NCBI RefSeq assembly: GCF_900103135.1
Contig: NZ_FNGO01000015.1
Location: 1 to 64,000, forward strand
Reading direction: 5' to 3'
From: Halarsenatibacter silvermanii
Lineage (GTDB): Bacteria > Bacillota > Halanaerobiia > Halanaerobiales > Halarsenatibacteraceae
Length of the DNA: 64,000 nt
Shown: piece by piece, positions 1-9,989 of the stretch
How positions within the stretch are numbered: position 1 is the stretch's first letter
How the letters are laid out: every line of letters begins with the position of its first letter
Translations under genes and position numbers: made by a program
Notes under the pieces: generated by a model
Database searches by the model: none
What the model saw: only the letters and a program-made list of their open reading frames with translations
What the model was told of the DNA's origin: nothing

Positions 1-273
1 CTCTCCTCCCGGCGATACGTTGACGCTTATCTTGCCCTCTGAGGCTTCTTCCACGTATTCCTTGAAGGCCATCATCGAAGCATGGTCCTGCAGATAATCA
101 TCGGGCGGACTGGGATGGGCGGCTGTGATCTCGATGGGGTCAAGCCCCTCCAGATCTACATCAACAGAATCCATGCCTGTATGCGGCATGACAGCTTCTG
201 TTATACCACCGCTTATTAAAACTGCGGAGATAACCAAAAGACTTATGAACAGCGCTTTTTTGCCTGCGAACAT
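1..273 (-). CDS. TRAP transporter solute-binding protein (DctP family), N-terminal part, runs off the window
   Basis: The first 91 codons of a secreted binding protein are present; the 3' part lies outside the window. The N terminus (MFAGKKALFISLLVISA) is a Lys-Lys start followed by a hydrophobic stretch, a typical signal peptide over roughly residues 1-25. The mature part reads EITAAHPSPPDDY and later EGKISVNVSPGGE. This matches the first beta strand and the 'GKI-V-V-PGG' motif of DctP/TRAP periplasmic receptors, which hand small acids to a TRAP membrane permease using a sodium gradient. The ATG at 273 has an AGGAG ribosome site seven bases upstream. Permease subunits, if present, would lie to the left of the window. 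Family assignment is fairly safe; substrate is unknown. Confidence 0.8.
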   Translation of the reverse strand, partial: MFAGKKALFISLLVISAVLISGGITEAVMPHTGMDSVDVDLEGLDPIEITAAHPSPPDDYLQDHASMMAFKEYVEEASEGKISVNVSPGGE

Positions 274-617
274 ATTAACACTCCTATTTTTAATTTTATT
301 TTGCTCGAAAGATTGATTGCTGTTACTCCCCGATTTTTGGACGTTTTGAGTCGACTTGTAGCAGCCGATGAACTAATTGATAGGACAATAAAATTAAATC
401 TGCTTTGCTAATATGTTAATAAGCTAAAGTTATCCGGCAAAATTTATCCACCTCCAGATTAATTGCTGCAGGAGCTGAAGTCAATATTATTCCAGGGAAT
501 GAAAAGGACCAGCAATTAACACAAAAGAAAAATGTCCTTTTATGTATTCATACACATTATTATAGCAGAAGATCGCCCCGGAAAAAACCATTATTTTTGG
601 TTTTTATCCGAAACATA

Positions 618-694
618 GCGAAGTGATACTGGAAAATTTCATTGTGAACAGAGCATCATAGCTTCCAATAATAAGCAGTGTAAATATGAATATG
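618..694 (-). repeat. Dispersed intergenic repeat, module 2, copy D
   Basis: Read on the minus strand, this stretch contains CATATTCATATT, then TATTGGAAGCTA, then CTGTTCACAATGAAATTTTC, then AGTATCACTT. The same blocks in the same order are found at 46218-46276, partly at 43900-43955 and around 43571-43594. AGTATCACTT is also the start of the module shared by 3868-3963 and 43723-43818. It is a degenerate member of a modular intergenic repeat family. Confidence 0.6.
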
Positions 695-727
695 ATTCGA
701 TAGCCTGAATCCAGATAAAAATTTACA

Positions 728-803
728 GGCACCGGCCCAATTGTCCGATTAAAACTGCCGTCAGGCAGGAATCCTCGAATAATGAGCCGGTGCCCGATTA
801 AAA
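728..803. repeat. Inverted and direct repeats downstream of tkt
   Basis: GGCACCGGC (728-736) and GCCGGTGCC (786-794) are perfect inverted arms about 49 bases apart. Between them is a smaller hairpin CTGCC-gtca-GGCAG (755-768). A direct repeat CCGATTAAAA occurs at 745-754 and again at 794-803. The element lies just past the transketolase stop. It may act as its terminator, although the base run after the outer stem on the minus strand is only loosely T-rich. Confidence 0.5.
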
Positions 804-836
804 TCGAAAGCGGGTTATTTAAATCTTTTTTATAAT

Positions 837-2816
837 TTATCCCTGTAGATTCTCCAGAATGGATCTGCAGAACTGATCGGCATCAAAGCCGAAGTATTTG
901 CCCACCTCTTCCCCGGGAGCGCTTCGGCCAAATTCTTCCATGGACAATATCATATCATCCGAACCTATAAACTGGTACCAGCCCTGACCCACTCCCGCTT
1001 CTAACACAACTCTCAGAGAGGAAGTCGGACTCAGCATCTCTTCATCCTCCTGGAGAGAGCGGAAAAATTTCTCTCTATCAGGCACGGATATAACCCGGGC
1101 TTTTACGTCTTTTTCCTCCAGCCTGCGGGCGGTTTCCACGGCCAGTGAAACCTCACTCCCGCTGGCCATCATAATTACTTCCGGATCTGCAGCTTCTTTG
1201 AGCACATAACCCCCGCGGGAAATTTCCGGCTCGCTGTCCTTTTCCAGATAGGGCAGCGTCTGACGCGTAAGTATAAGTGCGGTAGGGCCTTCTCTGTATT
1301 CCAGCGCCTGCTGCCAGGCCTGACAGGCTTCTTCGCTGTCGGCCGGCCGAAGAACCTGCAGGTTGGGAATCAGGCGCAGCGATTCCAGATGCTCAACCGG
1401 CTGATGAGTCGGGCCGTCCTCCCCTATAAAAATCGAGTCGTGAGTGAATACATAAATATTGGGCAGCCCCATCAAAGCTGCCAGTCTTATAGCAGGCCTC
1501 ATGTAATCAGAAAACACCAGAAAAGTGGCTGCAAAAGGTCGTATGCCCTCATGGAGCGAAATTCCGTTGACGACTCCGCCCATGCCGTGCTCGCGCACAC
1601 CGAAACGGAAATTACGACCGGCAAAATCATCCTCCTGAATCTCGCCCATATTTTCCTGGTAGGTTTTGTTCGAGGGCGCCAGATCAGCAGAGCCTCCTAC
1701 AAGATAATCAATCTCCTCCATAACGGTGCTCAATACTTTGCCGGCGGATTTTCTGGTGGCGGTGTCAAGTTCGAGATCGAGCTCCTCCAGGCTGCCATAC
1801 AGACTTTCGGGAATTTCCAGATCGTGGGCACTCTGCCAGCTCTCATGCAGATCGGGATTAGACTGCTGCCAGCTTTCGAACTCATTCTGCCAGGAGAGAT
1901 ATTCGTCGTTGAGCTCAGCCCTTCTGTCCCGCCAGAATTCCCGCACCTCATCAGGTACATAAAACTTTTTCTCAGGAGGGAATCCGATGTTTTCTTTCAG
2001 CCCCTTTATCTCTTCTTCTCCCAGCGGAGCCCCATGTGAACCTGCGTCCCCTTCCATGGTGGGCGCGCCCTTAGCGATTTGAGTATTTACCTCGATAAGG
2101 GTGGGCTTATTTTTTTCTTTTTGAGCTACTTTTACAGCCTCTCTGAGTTCATCGTAGTCATAACCGCTGACCGACTCGATCGTCTGCCAGCCAAAAGCAT
2201 CGAAACGAGCGGGCACATCTTCCGTGAAAGTCAGATCTGTGCTTCCCTCGATAGAAATCTGATTGGAATCATAAAAGACTATCAACCTGCCCAGGCCCAG
2301 ATGTCCGGCCAGCGAACCGACTTCAGAGCTGATTCCTTCCATCAAATCACCATCGCTGGCCAGGACATAGGTGTGATGATCCACTATTTTATGTTCCTCC
2401 GTATTATAACGTTCGGCCAGCATTCTCTCGGCAACAGCCATCCCCACAGCGTTGCTCAAGCCCTGACCGAGCGGGCCGGTGGTGGTTTCAACTCCCTCTG
2501 TCTCATTGGCCTCGGGATGACCCGGGGTAGGAGAATCCAGCTGACGGAAATTTTTTAAATCCTCGAGGGAAAGATCATATCCGCTTAAATGCAAAAGCGA
2601 ATAAAGCAGCATCGAACCGTGACCGGCTGAAAGTACGAATCTGTCCCGGTCGGGCCATTCTGGCTCCTCCGGATAATGAGACATCACTTCGGCAAACAAA
2701 AAAGTTCCCAGCTCTGCACATCCCACCGGCATACCGGGATGTCCAGAGCCAGCCTTTTCTACTGCATCAACTGCAAGTCCTTTGACTGTATTTGCTGTCT
2801 TTTGTAGCATCTTCAT
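837..2816 (-). CDS. tkt: Transketolase
   Basis: Full-length transketolase (659 residues from the chosen start), a thiamine-diphosphate enzyme that moves two-carbon units between sugar phosphates in the non-oxidative pentose phosphate pathway. Visible motifs include SGHPGMP near residue 24, GDLMEGISSE (the Mg/ThDP-binding segment), the central pyrimidine domain with FGVREHGMG, and a C-terminal domain with HDSIFIGEDGPTHQP. The reading frame extends upstream to 2843, but that would overlap the transaldolase end. An AAGGGGG ribosome site sits seven bases before the ATG at 2816, which is therefore preferred; the ATG at 2822 is too close to it. The gene follows a transaldolase by 13 bases, so the two probably form one pentose phosphate operon. 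Confidence 0.95.
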   Translation of the reverse strand: MKMLQKTANTVKGLAVDAVEKAGSGHPGMPVGCAELGTFLFAEVMSHYPEEPEWPDRDRFVLSAGHGSMLLYSLLHLSGYDLSLEDLKNFRQLDSPTPGHPEANETEGVETTTGPLGQGLSNAVGMAVAERMLAERYNTEEHKIVDHHTYVLASDGDLMEGISSEVGSLAGHLGLGRLIVFYDSNQISIEGSTDLTFTEDVPARFDAFGWQTIESVSGYDYDELREAVKVAQKEKNKPTLIEVNTQIAKGAPTMEGDAGSHGAPLGEEEIKGLKENIGFPPEKKFYVPDEVREFWRDRRAELNDEYLSWQNEFESWQQSNPDLHESWQSAHDLEIPESLYGSLEELDLELDTATRKSAGKVLSTVMEEIDYLVGGSADLAPSNKTYQENMGEIQEDDFAGRNFRFGVREHGMGGVVNGISLHEGIRPFAATFLVFSDYMRPAIRLAALMGLPNIYVFTHDSIFIGEDGPTHQPVEHLESLRLIPNLQVLRPADSEEACQAWQQALEYREGPTALILTRQTLPYLEKDSEPEISRGGYVLKEAADPEVIMMASGSEVSLAVETARRLEEKDVKARVISVPDREKFFRSLQEDEEMLSPTSSLRVVLEAGVGQGWYQFIGSDDMILSMEEFGRSAPGEEVGKYFGFDADQFCRSILENLQG

Positions 2817-2829
2817 TTCCATTCCCCCT

Positions 2830-3474
2830 TTATTCTTGAGCATCTTCCCAATCCGAAAGGAATCTCTCTATACCTATATCGGTCAGCGGATGGTCGGTCA
2901 GTTTTTTCAGTATCTCATAGGGCAATGTTGCAACGTCGGAACCGAGCTCGGCTGCTCTCATCACATGACGGGGACTGCGCACGCTGGCGGTCAAAACCTG
3001 GGTCTCAAAATCGTAATTATCATAGACCTTACATATCCGCTCGATCAATCTCATCCCGTCCTTGGAACGATCATCCAGCCGGCCCACAAAAGGACTTACG
3101 AAGGTGGCTCCCGCCTTGGCAGCCAGAAGCGCCTGTGAGGGTGAAAACACCAGAGTGACATTGGTATCAATTCCTTCCTCGGTTAAAGCTTTGACCGCTT
3201 TCAGCCCATCCTCCGTCATGGGAATTTTAACCACTACATTATCCGCCCAGCCGGCCAGTTCTCTAGCCTCTTCTACCATCTCGCTCGCTTCCAGACTGAT
3301 AACTTCGGCGCTGACCGGCCCATCTACTATAGAGCAGATCTCTTTAACCCTATTTTCAAAATCTCCTCCTTCGCTGGCAACCAGCGAGGGGTTGGTCGTA
3401 ACTCCGTCTATTACCCCCATCTCAACCGCCTCTTCTATCTCCTCAATGTTGGCAGTATCGATAAATAATTTCAT
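2830..3474 (-). CDS. Transaldolase / fructose-6-phosphate aldolase-type small transaldolase
   Basis: This 214-residue protein belongs to the short MipB/TalC class of transaldolase-like aldolases. It starts [13 protein letters not shown] and has GVTTNPSLV, a Schiff-base lysine context [15 protein letters not shown] near residue 85, and [11 protein letters not shown], all typical of this class. Some members are true transaldolases and others are fructose-6-phosphate aldolases; sequence alone does not decide. The ATG at 3474 has an AAGGGGG ribosome site eight bases away and matches the family N terminus, so the longer frame from 3507 is rejected. The downstream partner is tkt, which supports a pentose phosphate role. 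Confidence 0.92.
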   Translation of the reverse strand: MKLFIDTANIEEIEEAVEMGVIDGVTTNPSLVASEGGDFENRVKEICSIVDGPVSAEVISLEASEMVEEARELAGWADNVVVKIPMTEDGLKAVKALTEEGIDTNVTLVFSPSQALLAAKAGATFVSPFVGRLDDRSKDGMRLIERICKVYDNYDFETQVLTASVRSPRHVMRAAELGSDVATLPYEILKKLTDHPLTDIGIERFLSDWEDAQE

Positions 3475-3867
3475 AATAAAAACCCCCTTGCAGATTGCTT
3501 TTGTCAATTTATCTCCTATTTGATCAATTTGACGTTATTCTGGTTCAGTCCTGTAATATTTCAATAATCTCTTTTCTTCTCAAACAAAAATATTTCTCTC
3601 CGCACTTCTTTAAAAATACAAGCAATTCAGACCTGCCATAATAAATTATAACACATTATCTTAACAATAGAAAAGCAAAATGGTTTACAAAGATAAATAC
3701 TGGAGAAAAAATCGTTTATTGTATTAAATCTTCTGCTCTGACCAACCCAGATCACTCTGATGGTGACATAGTCTCTTACTACGGTGAAATATTTGTGGAA
3801 TTGGCCGAAAGTGACTTCATAAATTATTAATAAGCTGGAATGTTTATAATCAATATCATCATATTTC

Positions 3868-3963
3868 TTCGAAAAATTTTGAGTATCACTTTACTTTATA
3901 TTTTCCAGCTATCATTGTCATGATAGTGATCTTATACGATATCTATCAACTGATAACAAGAAG
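3868..3963 (+). repeat. Dispersed intergenic repeat, module 1, copy A (96 bases)
   Basis: This block aligns without gaps to 43723-43818. I count 8 mismatches in 96 positions and all 8 are transitions. The core includes GAGTATCACTT, a small hairpin (CTATCA-ttgtca-TGATAG in this copy) and CTTATACGATATCTATCAAC. Both copies are intergenic and on the same strand. One frame reads through with a short LIRYLSTDNKK-like peptide in both copies, but most differences change the amino acid, so there is no sign of protein-level selection. Confidence 0.85.
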
Positions 3964-4026
3964 AACCGCTTAATTAGGCCATATGGAGTAATTTAACCTT
4001 CTTAATGGTTGTTTAATTTTGAAAAT

Positions 4027-4056
4027 TTGAAAAAAACAGATAAAATGCATTATAAT
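4027..4056 (+). promoter_or_regulatory. Sigma-A-type promoter for the AGCS symporter
   Basis: TTGAAA at 4027-4032 and a perfect TATAAT at 4051-4056 are separated by 18 bases. Transcription would begin near 4063 and give a leader of about 150 bases. Confidence 0.7.
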
Positions 4057-4067
4057 ATTTACAGATT

Positions 4068-4116
4068 AGAAAGTAAGGGCAAAGCTTTCCGGTTTGAATG
4101 AAACCGGCTGTTTTTT
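4068..4116 (+). promoter_or_regulatory. Structured leader with intrinsic-terminator-like hairpin before the symporter
   Basis: Two adjacent hairpins can be drawn. The first pairs GAAAG with CTTTC around a TAAGGGCAAAG loop. The second pairs CCGGTTT (4089-4095) with AAACCGG (4101-4107) and is followed by CTGTTTTTT. The second has the form of a Rho-independent terminator and lies between the promoter and the start codon, so it probably works as an attenuator or riboswitch expression platform. I do not recognise a known aptamer; it lacks the glycine riboswitch core seen elsewhere in this window. Confidence 0.55.
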
Positions 4117-4210
4117 CCGATCCTGGGGTTTTTGCTGTTTTAGGGGGGATAATTTTTATTAAAGAATCTCTGCAGAATCCAAAAAAATCATAATCTTGAG
4201 GTGATTTAGG

Positions 4211-5569
4211 GTGCTTGATTTCATACTTAACATTAATGATGTTATCAATGAAATTGTCTGGGGCCCTCCCTTTATCATCTTTCTTTTGGGCACAGGACTT
4301 TATCTGACCATAAGATTAGATTTTTTCCAATTCACACACTTTGGCCTGTCCTGGAGGGAAAGCTTTGGGCGATATTTCAGCAGAGCTGAAGAAAAAGAAG
4401 GCGGGGTCTTATCCTCCTTTCAGGCCATCAGCTCTGCTATGGCGGCCACTCTTGGTGTGGGAAACATAGCAGGGGTCAGCACGGCGTTGGCCCTCGGTGG
4501 TCCGGGAGCTGTATTCTGGATGTGGATTTCAGCTCTGGTCGGAATGGCCACCAAGTTCGGAGAAGCCGCCCTGGGAATTAAATACAGGGAAAAAGTTGGA
4601 GATGGCTTTTCTGGCGGAGTCATGTATTACATCAAAAACGGAATGGGAGAAAAGTGGAACTGGCTGGCCCTGCTGTATGCATTTTTGGCCGGTGTAGCTG
4701 CCCTGGGCATCGGCAATATGGTTCAGTCTAACACTCTGGCCGAAGCCGCTCGCGATGGTTTTGCCGTCCCCGAATACATCACGGGAGTCGTGGTAGTATT
4801 CTTCGTGGCTCTGGTTATTCTGGGCGGAATCAAACGAATCGGTCGGGTGGCCGAACGTCTGGTACCCATAATGGCTGTCTTTTATATTATAGGCGCAATA
4901 ATAATTCTAATACTCAATATCACGGAAATCCCCGCTGCCTTTGCCGATATCTTCCGGCTTGCCTTCAGTCCAGCTCCAGCTGCGGGCGGATTTGCCGGTG
5001 CAACAGTCAGAATGACTCTCCAGTTCGGTGTAGCCCGCGGAATCTTCTCGAACGAAGCCGGGCTGGGAGCTGCTTCGATAGTTCACGCTCAGGCCAAAAA
5101 TAAGCCAACCCGCCAGGGAATGTGGGGAATCTGGGAGGTCTTTATAGATACCATCATAGTTGGCACTATGACTGCTCTGGTGGTGCTGGTTACCGATTCC
5201 ATTCCCACCGGAGAAACCGGAGTCGTTCTGGCTACTGAAGGTTTCACCAGAGGTCTTCCGGGGCCAGGAGGCTACATCATCAATATCAGCATCATAGTCT
5301 TTGCCTACACCACCATGCTGACCTGGTCTTTTTATGGCGAAGAAAGCTGGCGTTACATCTTTGGTAAAAAAGCAGTTATGCCCTATAGATTTATCTTTTT
5401 GATATTCCTCTTTATCGGTGCTGTCGGCGCTCTGGAACCCATCTGGCTTTTGGCTGATACTCTCAACGGTCTGATGGCAGCCCCCAACTTAATCGCGCTG
5501 ATCTTTCTGGCCAAAAAACTGGCCCAGGAAAAAGACGATTACCTGGTTGAGCACAAGCAGTCCGCTTAA
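4211..5569 (+). CDS. Alanine/glycine:cation symporter (AGCS family)
   Basis: This 452-residue multi-pass membrane protein imports alanine or glycine together with sodium (or protons). The N terminus (INDVINEIVWGPPFIIFLLGTG) and segments GNIAGVSTALALGGPGA, ALVGMATKFGEAALG and FSNEAGLGAASIVHA are signature regions of the family. About ten or more hydrophobic helices are visible. The start is GTG at 4211, preceded by GAGGTGA six bases away. It stands alone with its own promoter, structured leader and terminator. Whether alanine or glycine is the main substrate cannot be read from the sequence. The glycine cleavage operon elsewhere in the window makes glycine plausible. Confidence 0.92.
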   Translation: MLDFILNINDVINEIVWGPPFIIFLLGTGLYLTIRLDFFQFTHFGLSWRESFGRYFSRAEEKEGGVLSSFQAISSAMAATLGVGNIAGVSTALALGGPGAVFWMWISALVGMATKFGEAALGIKYREKVGDGFSGGVMYYIKNGMGEKWNWLALLYAFLAGVAALGIGNMVQSNTLAEAARDGFAVPEYITGVVVVFFVALVILGGIKRIGRVAERLVPIMAVFYIIGAIIILILNITEIPAAFADIFRLAFSPAPAAGGFAGATVRMTLQFGVARGIFSNEAGLGAASIVHAQAKNKPTRQGMWGIWEVFIDTIIVGTMTALVVLVTDSIPTGETGVVLATEGFTRGLPGPGGYIINISIIVFAYTTMLTWSFYGEESWRYIFGKKAVMPYRFIFLIFLFIGAVGALEPIWLLADTLNGLMAAPNLIALIFLAKKLAQEKDDYLVEHKQSA

Positions 5570-5606
5570 AGGAATAACTCCCCCCCCCGCAAAACAGCAA
5601 AGCCAG

Positions 5607-5637
5607 AAGCAGAAGAGTTTTTTCCTCTGCTTTTTTT
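5607..5637 (+). terminator. Intrinsic terminator after the AGCS gene
   Basis: AAGCAGA(A)GAG pairs with CTCTGCTT with one bulged A, followed by seven T residues. A run of nine C residues (5580-5588) lies just before it and could be prone to length errors. Confidence 0.75.
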
Positions 5638-5743
5638 ATGTTTACTTTCCCATATTTTAATCCATTATGTTAAATCATTAAGTCTTTTTATTTGAAGTTT
5701 TAAATTTTCTATATAGCTGAACTGTTTATCCCCTCTGTAAAAC

Positions 5744-5771
5744 TTGACATCAGGCTGTGATAAGTTATAAT
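5744..5771 (+). promoter_or_regulatory. Sigma-A-type promoter for cysK
   Basis: A perfect TTGACA (5744-5749) and perfect TATAAT (5766-5771) are separated by 16 bases. The leader to the start codon is about 70 bases and holds no obvious S-box or T-box. Confidence 0.8.
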
Positions 5772-5845
5772 GATTTAATGATAAGTAAAATACTAAAGAT
5801 TAAGTACATCTGGCAGAAGCTGGATAATTCACAGGAGGTAAAATC

Positions 5846-6766
5846 ATGAAAATTCAACAGGGAGTTTCGGAACTAATTGGAAATACCCCGCATTATCACC
5901 TGCAAAATCTGGGTAAAGAAAAAAACAGCGAAATATATCTAAAGTTAGAAGCCTATAATCCGGGATCCAGCGTTAAAGATAGGGTTGCTTTCGGAATGAT
6001 CAGAGAAGCAGAGAAAAAAGGAGAGCTTTCAGAGGATGGAGTGATCGTCGAACCTACCAGCGGCAATACAGGTATCGGCCTGGCCATGATCGGGGCCGCC
6101 CGCGGCTATAAAGTTATTCTGACAATGCCCGACAGCATGAGTCAGGAGAGGCGCGATCTGCTGCGGGCTTTCGGAGCCGAGCTGATTTTAACCGAAGGCG
6201 AGGATGGCATGAACGGTGCTATCTCCAGGGCTGAACAGCTGGCGGAGGAAAATGAAGATTATTTTATGCCGGATCAGTTCAACAATCCGGCCAATCCCGG
6301 AGCTCACAGGGAAACGACCGCCCAAGAAATCCTCGATGACTTCGGAGAGGAACTCGATTATTTCGTGGCAGGAGTGGGAACAGGAGGCACCATAACCGGA
6401 GTGGGGCAGGTTCTCGAAAAAGAAAGCCCGAATACAAAAATTGTGGCAGTGGAACCGGAAGACTCACCGGTACTCTCAGGGGGAGAGGCTGGTTCTCACG
6501 GAATTCAGGGCATTGGAGCCGGTTTTGTGCCGAATATAATCGAGCAGGATTTGATCGACAGTATAGTCACGGTGGGCGACGCTGAAGCTGAAGAAAAAAC
6601 CCGCGAACTCGCCCGCCAGGAGGGTTTGCTGACCGGGATATCCTCGGGAGCGGCTCTGGCTGCAGCTTTGAAGGTGGCCAAAAACGCCCCGGATAACAGT
6701 ACTATTCTGACTGTGGCACCTGATTATGGCGAGCGTTATCTCTCAATGGAAATATTCGGTTCATAA
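5846..6766 (+). CDS. cysK: Cysteine synthase (O-acetylserine sulfhydrylase)
   Basis: PLP enzyme that makes cysteine from O-acetylserine and sulfide. The PLP lysine is K44 in NPGSSVKDR; the phosphate/substrate loop TSGNTG is at 71-76; GVGTGGTITG and GISSGAALAA are the other cofactor loops. At 306 residues it has normal length and no C-terminal CBS domain, so it is not a cystathionine beta-synthase fusion. AGGAGGT stands eight bases before the ATG. It is convergent with the PurD-like gene, with only four bases between stops and no terminator hairpin. Confidence 0.95.
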   Translation: MKIQQGVSELIGNTPHYHLQNLGKEKNSEIYLKLEAYNPGSSVKDRVAFGMIREAEKKGELSEDGVIVEPTSGNTGIGLAMIGAARGYKVILTMPDSMSQERRDLLRAFGAELILTEGEDGMNGAISRAEQLAEENEDYFMPDQFNNPANPGAHRETTAQEILDDFGEELDYFVAGVGTGGTITGVGQVLEKESPNTKIVAVEPEDSPVLSGGEAGSHGIQGIGAGFVPNIIEQDLIDSIVTVGDAEAEEKTRELARQEGLLTGISSGAALAAALKVAKNAPDNSTILTVAPDYGERYLSMEIFGS

Positions 6767-6770
6767 CATC

Positions 6771-8192
6771 TCAAAAATCATCCTGACGGGGACCTAAATC
6801 TCTATCCTGAAATCTTCTCTGGCCTTTTTCATCTCTTTCTGGCCTGGCTTCCGGAGGTTCATTTCGGGCGGCCGGGGATGAAAGATCCAAAACTGCCCCC
6901 GATCCGATATCCTGACGATAGTGTTTGTCCTGAAAACCTATCATCTCTACAGCTCGATTGACCCTATCGACAGCCGTAAAATGATCGCCAGCCAGCGCTG
7001 TTATTCCCAGCACCCGGCCGCCTGCGGTCATAAACCGGCCGTCTTGTTCTTCCATCCCATGGTAAAATATATGAACGCCTTCCCGCTCCCCGGCCTCCTC
7101 CAGCCCGAATATCTCAAATCCCTGCTCACAGGCCAGAGGATAACCTCCGGAGGTCAGCATTATATTTACCGAGCTTCGATCCTGCCAGTCCATCTTTCTG
7201 CCCTTAATTTCACCCTCGGCCGTCTGCAACAGCTTTTGAGCCAGAGGCTCTTTTAATCTGGGCAAAATCAGCGGAGCTGCTGCAGAAGAGAGGCCCGGCT
7301 TTAAAGACGCAGCCCTGGGGCCGGCCTCACCCATTATCAGTTCGACTTCCAGAAGTCCACGCGGATTTATACCTCTCTTTTTCAACCCCTCGAATATCGG
7401 CATCATAATCTGCCGGTATATCTTTTGATCTTCTGCCAGAGAAATCGCCGGCAGAGGGGAATAACCTCCCATGCCGGGAGTTAAGGGGCCTTCTCCTCCG
7501 GAAAATACCCGACGGCAGATCCGGGCTGAGGAAAAAGGCAGGAGTGTTTCGCCATCGCTCAAGGCAAAAACTGCCATGCGATCGCCTGCTGGAATCTCAT
7601 CAATGATTATTCTTTCTTCCCCGGAAGAAGCTGACCTGAAACCGAGCTGGTCGAGCTTTTCCCTGGCACCGGAAATATTATCGGCGGTCAAAATTAACCG
7701 TTCTTCTACTGAGGAGCTTTCATCGGATTCTCGCCGCAGCTGCAGGGGATAGTCAGCTTCCTGTAGAAATTTTTGAGCGCTTTCGCGGCTGGAAAAAACT
7801 CCGCGATCGATAACCGGTATATCATCTTCCTGAAAAAACCGGGTGGAGGCCGCTGAAGATCCTGTTAACTTTAACAGCTCCCGGGAAGGTGCCAGCACCC
7901 CTGTCTTCGGACAGTTTGCTGCCAGAGCTTCTAAATCAAAATCGGAGCTGCCGGCCTTCATAAACTCTGGCCCCATCAACAAAAGATCGATGTTATTTTT
8001 TTTGACAATTTTGCCGATCTCTTCTGCAGAAGAGTCCGGCGTAACTGCCGCCGATCTGACCAGTTCTCGAACACCCGGCTGACGGGCTGTCTTTCCCGCG
8101 GCAAAAATTTCGGCCACTTCTTTTTCGCGGGCCAATTTCCAGGCGAAAGCATGACATTTTATATTCTGGGCCATCAATAGCAAAACCTTCAT
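6771..8192 (-). CDS. Diverged PurD-like (phosphoribosylamine-glycine ligase homologue), probably not a normal GARS
   Basis: The 473-residue protein aligns along its whole length with PurD: N-terminal HAFAWKLA, a GPEFM segment, GPLTPGMGGYSPLP near the middle, and a C-terminal TAGGRVLGITALAGDH followed by KHYRQDIGSGA. However, key ATP-grasp positions are gone. The lysine-containing VVKADGLAAGKGV segment is replaced by LQLRRESDESSSVEER. DHKR is replaced by ARICRR. GPNTGGMG is altered. The EFN-RFGDPE metal/ATP motif is replaced by SLKPGLSSAA. A low-complexity Arg/Glu/Asp-rich tail of about 35 residues is added. AGGGGGA precedes the ATG by seven bases. It sits beside purA, but catalysis of the normal reaction looks unlikely. 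It could be a purine-linked regulator or an enzyme with a new role. Confidence 0.75.
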   Translation of the reverse strand: MKVLLLMAQNIKCHAFAWKLAREKEVAEIFAAGKTARQPGVRELVRSAAVTPDSSAEEIGKIVKKNNIDLLLMGPEFMKAGSSDFDLEALAANCPKTGVLAPSRELLKLTGSSAASTRFFQEDDIPVIDRGVFSSRESAQKFLQEADYPLQLRRESDESSSVEERLILTADNISGAREKLDQLGFRSASSGEERIIIDEIPAGDRMAVFALSDGETLLPFSSARICRRVFSGGEGPLTPGMGGYSPLPAISLAEDQKIYRQIMMPIFEGLKKRGINPRGLLEVELIMGEAGPRAASLKPGLSSAAAPLILPRLKEPLAQKLLQTAEGEIKGRKMDWQDRSSVNIMLTSGGYPLACEQGFEIFGLEEAGEREGVHIFYHGMEEQDGRFMTAGGRVLGITALAGDHFTAVDRVNRAVEMIGFQDKHYRQDIGSGAVLDLSSPAARNEPPEARPERDEKGQRRFQDRDLGPRQDDF

Positions 8193-8254
8193 ATAAGTTT
8201 CCCCCTGCTTTCAGTTTTCAGCTGCAGATATCCGAAAAGAAATTTCAGAGAATC

Positions 8255-9989
<1,735 letters not shown>

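Larger units (their letters stand above)
274..836. other. Intergenic region with long leader of the TRAP gene and repeats
   Basis: No gene of normal size is visible. On the minus strand a TATAAT-like box (about 559-564) could start a leader of about 280 bases for the TRAP gene. Within it are a 10-base perfect inverted repeat (TTAATTGCTG at 459-468, CAGCAATTAA at 510-519) and an unattached GGAGGTGG ribosome-site sequence at 448-455 in front of a 10-codon reading frame. Positions 618-694 carry a copy of the dispersed repeat described separately. Positions 728-803 carry an inverted repeat downstream of transketolase. Confidence 0.6.
3475..4210. other. Intergenic region between divergent transaldolase and symporter genes
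   Basis: About 735 bases without a gene. It contains one 96-base copy of the dispersed repeat (3868-3963), a near-consensus promoter for the symporter (4027-4056) and a structured leader (4068-4116). The stretch 3508-3860 is AT-rich and shows no reading frame or hairpin I can support. Confidence 0.6.

Noticed and set aside
1389-2558. Long plus-strand frames opposite transketolase
   Set aside because: They lie wholly over a well-conserved gene on the other strand and show no family motifs; they are shadows.
4068-4116. AGCS leader as a cyclic-di-GMP or glycine riboswitch
   Set aside because: GGGCAAAGC and a following CCGG stem recall the cyclic-di-GMP aptamer slightly, but the paired first half is missing; the glycine core is absent too.
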